A stretch of 64,000 nt of DNA from Paucibacter sp963740455 (lineage in GTDB: Bacteria; Pseudomonadota; Gammaproteobacteria; Burkholderiales; Burkholderiaceae_C), in assembly GCA_963740455.1 (NCBI GenBank), contig CAVUEF010000005.1, forward strand, positions 1-64,000, given 5' to 3'. Below the pieces are notes generated by a model that worked only from the letters and a program-made list of their open reading frames with translations, did no database searches and was not told where the DNA came from. Positions 58,362 through 64,000 of this stretch are shown one piece after another. Positions within the stretch are counted from its first letter, which is position 1; each line of letters starts with the position of its first letter. A program made the position numbers and the translations under genes.

Positions 58362-58500
58362 GCGTGCTTTCAATGCGAATCCGGCATTTTCTCAGTTCGC
58401 GCAGCCCCAGGCGCGAACGCTCAGGTATCAGTGCTGGAAAAGCGCGCGTCGATGTGCAGCACTTTCAAGAAGCCGGGATCGGCAGCGTCGGTCGCTTGGC

Positions 58501-58902
58501 TCATGATTGAACGCCGTCCAGGTAGTACCAGAAGCCGTCCTCACGCACGAAGCGGCTGCGCTCATGCAGGCGGTGCGCACGGCCGCCCAGCTTGCTGCGT
58601 GCGACGAATTCGACCTCGGCATGGTCGGCGTCGAGTTGGGTGTGCTGTTTGACGTCCAGCCCCAGCCACTTCAGACCCGGCTCGCTGGGCGGCAAGTGCG
58701 CTGGTCTTGTGCTGGCGTGCCAGGTGGCGAGCAGGTAGTCGCCCAGGTCGAGCACATAGGCGCTGTAACGCGATCGCATCAGCGCCAACGCGTCCGGCGC
58801 GCCCAGGCCTTGTTCGGCTTGGCGCCGATGCAGCGTCGCGCAGCATGTGGCGTAGCTGCGCGTGCTGCCGCAAGGGCAAGGGGCTTGAGAACTTGATTTC
58901 AT
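58501..58902 (-). CDS. YchJ-family protein with SEC-C zinc motif
   Basis: This 133-residue protein starts MKSSSQAPCPCGSTRSYATCC, giving the SEC-C type CxC...CC zinc site, and has the YchJ core DALALMRSRYSAYVLDLGDYLLATWHAS and HERSRFVREDGFWYYLDG. It may be a metal-dependent accessory protein; its role is not established. It stands alone, divergent from uvrD with 42 bp between them. Confidence 0.85.
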   Translation of the reverse strand: MKSSSQAPCPCGSTRSYATCCATLHRRQAEQGLGAPDALALMRSRYSAYVLDLGDYLLATWHASTRPAHLPPSEPGLKWLGLDVKQHTQLDADHAEVEFVARSKLGGRAHRLHERSRFVREDGFWYYLDGVQS

Positions 58903-58944
58903 TGCGACGCATCTTGCCTGATGCCGCGTCTTCTAAAATGGCCC

Positions 58945-61365
58945 ATGAGCCTGAATCTCGACGACGACCCCTTCGCTGCGCCGCTGCAACAAGCGAGCAG
59001 CGGCTTGCTGAAAAACCTCAACCCCGAACAACTGGCTGCCGTCACCTTGCCGGCGCAGCCTGCCTTGATCTTGGCCGGTGCCGGTTCGGGCAAGACGCGC
59101 GTGCTCACGACCCGCATCGCCTGGCTGCTGCAGACCGGTCAGATCTCGCCGGCCGGCGTGATGGCTGTGACCTTCACCAACAAGGCGGCCAAGGAGATGC
59201 TGACGCGTCTCTCGGCGATGCTGCCGGTGAATGTGCGTGGCATGTGGATCGGCACGTTTCACGGCCTGTGCAACCGCTTCCTGCGCGCGCACTGGAAGCT
59301 CGCCAATCTGCCGCAGGGCTTTCAGATCCTGGATGCGCAGGATTCGCAGTCGGCCATCAAGCGCGTGATCCGCGCCATGAAGCTCGACGAAGAGCGCTAT
59401 GTGCCCAAGCAGGTGAGCTGGTTTGTTGCCGGTGCCAAGGACGAGGGCAAGCGCCCGCACGACATTGCCATCGGCGACGAGCAGACGCGCGTCCAGGTCG
59501 ATATCTACCAGGCCTATCAAGACCAGTGCGAGCGCGAAGGCGTGGTCGATTTCGCCGAGCTGATGTTGCGCAGCTTCGAGCTGATGCGCGACAACAGTGC
59601 CTTGCGCGAGCATTACCAGCGCCGCTTCAAGCATCTGCTGGTGGATGAATTCCAGGACACGAACCGACTCCAATACGCGTGGCTCAAGATGTTTGCTCCC
59701 CCGCCTGATCAGGCGGGGGCTTCAAGGACTTCTGGTGGCGGCCAGGGCGTGTTTGCGGTCGGTGACGACGACCAGAGCATCTACGCCTTCCGCGGCGCGC
59801 AGGTCGGCAATATGGCCGACTTCGAGCGCCAGTACAAAGTCGATCACGTCATCAAGCTCGAACAGAACTACCGCAGCTTCGGCAACATCCTCGACACGGC
59901 CAATGCGCTGATCGGCCACAACAGCCGGCGCCTGGGCAAGAATCTGCGCACCGAAGCGGGTGCCGGCGAGCCGGTGCGCGTGTTCGAGTCGACCTCCGAC
60001 TACGCCGAAGCGCAGTGGCTGGTCGAAGAGGCGCAGTCGCTGCACGGCGACGGCATGCCTCGCCGCGAGATCGCGCTGCTGTACCGCAGCAACGCGCAGT
60101 CGCGCGTGCTCGAGTCAGCGCTGTTCAACGCCGGCATTCCTTATCGCGTCTACGGGGGCTTGCGCTTTTTCGAGCGCGCCGAGGTCAAGCATGCGCTGTC
60201 CTATCTGCGCCTGCTCGAGAACCCGAACGACGACACCAGTTTCCTGCGCGTGGTGAACTTCCCCACGCGCGGCATTGGCGCGCGCACGGTCGAGCTGTTG
60301 CAGGACGCGGCGCGCGCCAGCGCCCGCAGCCTGTACCAGAGTGTGGCCGCGGTCAGCGGCAAGGCCGGCAACAACCTGGCGGCGTTCACCCAGATGATCG
60401 ATGCATTGAGGAGCGCCACGCAAGGCCAGAGCTTGCGCGAGATCATCGAGCAGATGCTGCACACATCGGGCTTGATCGATTTCTACAGGCTCGACAAGGA
60501 AGGTGCCGATCGGCTCGAAAACCTGGATGAACTCATCAACGCAGCCGAGGCTTTCGTGACCCAGGAAGGCTTCGGCAAGGACGCGGTGGCTTTGCCAGTG
60601 GACGAGCATGGCGCGGGTTTTTCACCCGGCGCAATGGCGTCAAGCGACGGACTGCCCGACGCATTGACGGATGCTCCATTCACGCCCGACGCCGAGACCG
60701 GCGAAATCATGTCGCCGCTGGCGGCGTTCCTGACTCATGCTTCGCTGGAGGCGGGCGACAACCAGGCGCAGGCAGGCCAGGACGCGCTGCAACTGATGAC
60801 TGTGCATTCGGCCAAGGGCTTGGAGTTCGACGCGGTCTTCGTCACCGGCCTCGAAGAGGGCTTGTTTCCGCACGAGAACTCGCTCAGCGACGCCGACGGT
60901 GTCGAAGAGGAACGCCGCCTGATGTATGTGGCCATCACGCGCGCACGCCAGCGTCTGTACCTGAGCTTCAGCCAGACGCGCATGCTGCATGGCCAGACCC
61001 GCTACAACGTGAAGAGCCGCTTCTTCGACGAGCTCCCCGAAGCCACGCTGAGGTGGCTGACACCGCGCACGCAGGCCTTCGGCTCGGGCTTTGCGCGCGA
61101 ATACCAGTCGGCATGGGCGCGCGGGTCGGGTCTGAGCTCCATCGTGGGGGCAGGTCGGGTCCCCGAGCCCGCCCCTTATGTGTCGAGCCAACCGGTGCCG
61201 GGCGGCTTGCGCGTCGGTCAATCGGTGTTTCACACCAAGTTCGGCGAGGGCGTGCTGCTCACGCTCGAGGGTAGCGGCCAGGACGCGCGCGCGCAGGTCA
61301 ATTTCGGCAGGCACGGATTGAAGTGGCTGGCGCTCAGCGTGGCCAAGCTCACGCCGATCGAGTGA
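58945..61365 (+). CDS. uvrD: UvrD/Rep-family DNA helicase with an inserted palindromic segment
   Basis: This 806-residue SF1A helicase has Walker A ILAGAGSGKTRVL, motif Ia TFTNKAAKEM, motif II VDEFQDTNRLQYAW, motif III VGDDDQSIYAFRGA, motif IV LEQNYRS and motif V/VI LMTVHSAKGLEFDAVFV, ALVYVAITRAR-type (here LMYVAITRARQRLY). Between motifs II and III the protein has APPPDQAGASRTSGGGQ, an insertion encoded partly by a perfect 22-bp palindrome (see repeat). The start MSLNLDDDPFAA was preferred over an ATG eight codons earlier. Confidence 0.94.
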   Translation: MSLNLDDDPFAAPLQQASSGLLKNLNPEQLAAVTLPAQPALILAGAGSGKTRVLTTRIAWLLQTGQISPAGVMAVTFTNKAAKEMLTRLSAMLPVNVRGMWIGTFHGLCNRFLRAHWKLANLPQGFQILDAQDSQSAIKRVIRAMKLDEERYVPKQVSWFVAGAKDEGKRPHDIAIGDEQTRVQVDIYQAYQDQCEREGVVDFAELMLRSFELMRDNSALREHYQRRFKHLLVDEFQDTNRLQYAWLKMFAPPPDQAGASRTSGGGQGVFAVGDDDQSIYAFRGAQVGNMADFERQYKVDHVIKLEQNYRSFGNILDTANALIGHNSRRLGKNLRTEAGAGEPVRVFESTSDYAEAQWLVEEAQSLHGDGMPRREIALLYRSNAQSRVLESALFNAGIPYRVYGGLRFFERAEVKHALSYLRLLENPNDDTSFLRVVNFPTRGIGARTVELLQDAARASARSLYQSVAAVSGKAGNNLAAFTQMIDALRSATQGQSLREIIEQMLHTSGLIDFYRLDKEGADRLENLDELINAAEAFVTQEGFGKDAVALPVDEHGAGFSPGAMASSDGLPDALTDAPFTPDAETGEIMSPLAAFLTHASLEAGDNQAQAGQDALQLMTVHSAKGLEFDAVFVTGLEEGLFPHENSLSDADGVEEERRLMYVAITRARQRLYLSFSQTRMLHGQTRYNVKSRFFDELPEATLRWLTPRTQAFGSGFAREYQSAWARGSGLSSIVGAGRVPEPAPYVSSQPVPGGLRVGQSVFHTKFGEGVLLTLEGSGQDARAQVNFGRHGLKWLALSVAKLTPIE
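59698..59719. repeat. Perfect 22-bp palindrome inside uvrD
   Basis: CCCCCGCCTGA pairs with TCAGGCGGGGG, with no loop. It falls in frame between helicase motifs II and III and adds codons that relatives lack, resembling a mobile palindromic insertion that is tolerated by the protein. Confidence 0.8.
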
Positions 61366-61396
61366 CTTGATACGGCGCTGGCAAGGTTTCGGAATA

Positions 61397-61414
61397 CTGT
61401 CACTCAGCTGTCAC
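61397..61414 (+). promoter_or_regulatory. Pho box upstream of the PhoX-family gene
   Basis: CTGTCAC-TCAG-CTGTCAC is two 7-mers in direct repeat with an 11-bp period, the PhoB consensus (CTGTCAT-N4-CTGTCA[CT]). It lies 82 bp before the ATG at 61497. Confidence 0.8.
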
Positions 61415-61496
61415 GGGGCTCACCTAGAGTGCGGTGCAGCGCCAGCGGTGAGGGGGTCTCATTGCTGCGCGCCATCAGCAACTCCATTGAGGCTCT

Positions 61497-63410
61497 ATGA
61501 CACGCTCACTTGACATTTCCCGACGCCGCGCCCTGCAATGTTTCGCCAGCGTTCCCTTGTTGCCGCTGGCAACGTCCCCGGTACTGGCCGCGCTGGTCGG
61601 TTGCGGCGGCAGCTCGGCTGCATTGACATTGAAATCGGTGGGATTTACCGCCATGGCGGCACCTTCCTTGAGCAATGCCGCTGCCATGGCCACCACCACC
61701 GTGGCCTCAAGCATGAATGCCACTTACAGCGACGGCTCCACGCAGAGCTTCGCGCTGAAGTACGTGCCTTTCTTCATCACCGGCACCCAGGTGCCGGACG
61801 GCAAGGGCGGCACGACCCTGGCGGGTGCCTATTACGACATCAACAACAAGCCGATCGTCGACCCGACGGATGCAACCAAGCGCCAGTACTTCTCGGATTG
61901 TCCGGACGGCATGTCGCTGCTGGAGCCCATCAGCGGCGCCAGCGTGGCCGGTGTCAAGGGCAATACCGTGTTTGCCGTGGTGCAGTTCGAGTACGTGACA
62001 CGCAACGTCGCAGGCGCGTCGATGTACGGTCAGCTGCCGTCGCCGATTGCGGTGCTCACGCTCGATCAGGACAAGACCACCGGCCAGCTGAGCCTGGTCA
62101 AATATCAGAATGTCGATACCAGCGGTGTGAACGGCTTGTGGATCACCTGCGGCGCCAGCCGCTCGCCCTGGAATACGCATCTGTCCAGCGAAGAGTACGA
62201 ACCCGACGCGACGACGGCAGCCGGCAATGCGCAGTTCAAAGCCTTCAGTCAGAACCTGTACGGCGATGCCACCAAGGCCAACCCGTATCACTACGGCCAT
62301 ATGCCCGAGATCAGCGTCAATGCTGATGGCAGCGGCAGCATCAAGAAGCACTACTGCATGGGCCGCATCTCGCACGAACTGGTGCAGGTCATGCCCGATG
62401 AGCGCACCGTGCTGATGGGCGACGACGCCAGCAATGGCGGCCTGTTCATGTTCGTCGCCGACAAGGCCAAGGACCTCAGCGCGGGCAGCCTGTATGTGGC
62501 CAAGTGGACGCAGACCAGCAGCGCCAACGGCGGTTCGGCAACACTGAGCTGGATCAAGCTCGGCAGCGCCAGCAGCGCCGAGATCAAGGCGCTGGCCGAC
62601 AGCTTGAAGGCGGTCGATATCGTCGACGTCAAGACGAGCGACCCGGTCGATGCCAGCTACACCAAGGTCCCGTATGGCGGCAAGTTCAACTGGGTCAAGT
62701 TTGCTGTCGGCAAGGACAAGGCCGCTGCTTTCCTGGAAACCCACCGCTATGCGGCCTTCAAGGGCGGCAGCCTGGGCTTCACCAAGATGGAAGGCACGAC
62801 CGTCAACGCCAAGGACAAGATCGCCTATTCGGCGATGAGCTACATCAAGAACGAAATGAAGAACGGCTCGGGCGGCATCACCGTGCAAGGCCCGGGCGCC
62901 GGCGTCACCTATGCGCTGAACCTGACGGGTGGGCAGAAGGACGACAGCGGTGCCGTCATCGACAGCGCCTGGGTCCCGATCGACATGGCCGCGGTGCCGG
63001 CGCTGGTGGGCGAAGACCTCGCCACGGCCGATGCCCTGGGCAATACCGCCAACGCCGACAAGGTTGCCAACCCGGACAATCTGAAGTTCTCGGAGAAGCT
63101 GCGCACCTTGTTCATCGGCGAAGACAGCGGCATGCATGTCAACAACTTCCTGTGGGCCTACAACGTCGACACCAAGCAGTTGAGCCGCATCCTGTCGTGC
63201 CCGTCTGGCGCCGAGTCGACCGGCTTGCAAGCTGCCGATGACGTCAACGGCTTCACCTACATCATGAGCAACTTCCAGCACCCCGGTGACTGGGAGACCC
63301 CGCTGCATGACAAGGTCAAGGCGACGCTCGACCCGCTGGTCCGTGCCAACTACCAGAACCGATTCGGCGCTGCCGTCGGTTATCTGGCGGGTCTGCCCAA
63401 GGCGGTCTGA
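61497..63410 (+). CDS. PhoX-family (DUF839) alkaline phosphatase, Tat-exported
   Basis: This 637-residue protein has an N-terminal Tat signal (MTRSLDISRRRALQCFASVP, with the twin-arginine-like SRRRAL) and the DUF839 beta-propeller: TCGASRSPWNTHLSSEEYE, YHYGHMPEISVN, GDDASNGGLFMFVADK, and GEDSGMHVNNFLWAYN. PhoX uses Ca2+/Fe3+ to hydrolyse organic phosphate esters. The Pho box upstream supports phosphate regulation, agreeing with the family. No membrane anchor is present, so it should be periplasmic or secreted. Confidence 0.88.
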   Translation: MTRSLDISRRRALQCFASVPLLPLATSPVLAALVGCGGSSAALTLKSVGFTAMAAPSLSNAAAMATTTVASSMNATYSDGSTQSFALKYVPFFITGTQVPDGKGGTTLAGAYYDINNKPIVDPTDATKRQYFSDCPDGMSLLEPISGASVAGVKGNTVFAVVQFEYVTRNVAGASMYGQLPSPIAVLTLDQDKTTGQLSLVKYQNVDTSGVNGLWITCGASRSPWNTHLSSEEYEPDATTAAGNAQFKAFSQNLYGDATKANPYHYGHMPEISVNADGSGSIKKHYCMGRISHELVQVMPDERTVLMGDDASNGGLFMFVADKAKDLSAGSLYVAKWTQTSSANGGSATLSWIKLGSASSAEIKALADSLKAVDIVDVKTSDPVDASYTKVPYGGKFNWVKFAVGKDKAAAFLETHRYAAFKGGSLGFTKMEGTTVNAKDKIAYSAMSYIKNEMKNGSGGITVQGPGAGVTYALNLTGGQKDDSGAVIDSAWVPIDMAAVPALVGEDLATADALGNTANADKVANPDNLKFSEKLRTLFIGEDSGMHVNNFLWAYNVDTKQLSRILSCPSGAESTGLQAADDVNGFTYIMSNFQHPGDWETPLHDKVKATLDPLVRANYQNRFGAAVGYLAGLPKAV

Positions 63411-63476
63411 CGCGTCAGCAGCGCCTGAAACGCCAACACCCGGCGCGCGCGAGTCCCCAGCGGCGGCGCGTCGGGC

Positions 63477-63719
63477 TCACTTTGTGGTACCGCCACCGCC
63501 GGGCACTGCGTCGACGGTCTTCTCGATCACCGTGCCGGTGACCTTGACCCCCGTCGTCACCACTGCGCCCGCGACAGAGATGACGGCCCCGGCTGCGGCA
63601 CCCGCAACGGTCACGACGGCGCAAGCGCTCAAGGCCGCGCTGAGCGCGCCCAACAAAAGCGGCCTTGCACAGCGCTTGATCGAGCCGTGGCGCATCGGCT
63701 TGAAGTACGCGTTCGACAT
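63477..63719 (-). CDS. Small lipoprotein with Gly/Ala/Val-rich repeat
   Basis: This 80-residue protein has a lipobox in ALSAALSAC, then a VVTVAGAAAGAVISVAGAVVTTGVKVTGTVIEKTVDA repeat of small residues. The ATG at 63719 was chosen, as the earlier in-frame start adds an unlikely basic extension. Such short Ala/Gly-rich outer-membrane lipoproteins occur in many Burkholderiales; function is unknown. Confidence 0.72.
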   Translation of the reverse strand: MSNAYFKPMRHGSIKRCARPLLLGALSAALSACAVVTVAGAAAGAVISVAGAVVTTGVKVTGTVIEKTVDAVPGGGGTTK

Positions 63720-63735
63720 CGGCTTGTGCGACCGC

Positions 63736-64000
63736 TCAGGTGAGAGCGGGTGGGTCGGTTTTCGTCGCTTCGTCATTGCTGCTGAACAGGAAACAATCGA
63801 CGAAGCCGAAGTACAGCGAGGTGTAGAACACGGTCGAAAACAGCAGCCCGGCGGGCAGCGCGATCAGCGGCACCAGATTGGTCATGCCGAGCATTCCGGC
63901 CGCCACGCTGGTGACCAGGCCGAATGCCACCATCACGCCCAGCCAGGCCAGCGCGTTCAAGAAGAAGGCACCCCGGTTGCGCCACACCGCCAGCGTGCTG
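63736..64000 (-). CDS. Membrane protein (BPSS1780-like), C-terminal part; gene continues beyond the window
   Basis: The frame is open past the window edge on the minus strand and ends at 63736. It encodes two helices (FLNALAWLGVMVAFGLVTSVAAGML, LVPLIALPAGLLFSTVFYTSLYFGF) and a polar tail. This layout resembles the C-terminus of BPSS1780 family membrane proteins. Only the last 88 residues are seen, so the name is tentative. Confidence 0.6.
   Translation of the reverse strand, partial: STLAVWRNRGAFFLNALAWLGVMVAFGLVTSVAAGMLGMTNLVPLIALPAGLLFSTVFYTSLYFGFVDCFLFSSNDEATKTDPPALT

Overview
The window is GC-rich, gene-dense DNA from a betaproteobacterium, most likely order Burkholderiales. The reasons are the housekeeping blocks greB/spoT/rpoZ/gmk, yicC/kinase/PP2C/rph/rdgB/hemW and Rieske-oxygenase/xseB/ispA/dxs/folE2, the ahpC-ahpF pair, and a PEP-CTERM exosortase substrate. 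The genus cannot be fixed from the sequence alone. No rRNA, tRNA or CRISPR array was seen.

Layout. 1-4475: a hybrid histidine kinase broken by at least six frame changes and a 48-A run, then an intact REC-PAS-GGDEF-EAL protein. 4527-8480: a Mg2+ P-type ATPase and a PEP-CTERM protein behind a well-formed sigma-54 promoter. 8709-14830: a DUF1028 hydrolase-like protein leading a five-gene peptide ABC importer operon, then a convergent CoA-transferase. 16053-19850: greB, and the leftward gmk-rpoZ-spoT genes.

19851-44110 is inserted, on the evidence of gene order, between gmk and yicC, which are normally neighbours. It appears to be two stacked elements. The larger part (about 20.3-41.3 kb) carries a sugar-phosphate/phosphoketolase module (gnd, tal, a DUF2090 aldolase-like protein, pgm, xfp, ackA), a UbiB-like kinase, and a metal-handling module: a Met-rich lipoprotein, a CxxC metallochaperone, a P1B-type ATPase with a CPD motif, small His-rich and membrane proteins, TPM proteins and an MFS pump. 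It also holds several gene remnants, and tal and pgm each carry a single-base frameshift. The smaller part (41,384-44,131) is bounded by an exact 21-bp direct repeat of the 3' end of yicC. It holds a truncated P4-type integrase, an AbiEi/AbiEii toxin-antitoxin pair and a damaged HTH gene.

44111-64000 is core chromosome: yicC, a Ser/Thr kinase and PP2C phosphatase pair, rph, rdgB, hemW, a Rieske oxygenase, xseB-ispA-dxs, folE2, ahpC-ahpF, rarD, a YchJ-like protein, and a UvrD/Rep helicase with a palindrome inserted in its reading frame. The block ends with a Tat-exported PhoX-family phosphatase behind a Pho box, a small lipoprotein and a partial membrane protein.

The main points of interest are the yicC-targeting element and the island it sits beside, the co-location of a phosphoketolase route with copper-type genes, the CPD ATPase with its duplicated cysteine-free HMA-like domain, and the two promoter motifs (sigma-54, Pho box) that agree with the genes they precede.
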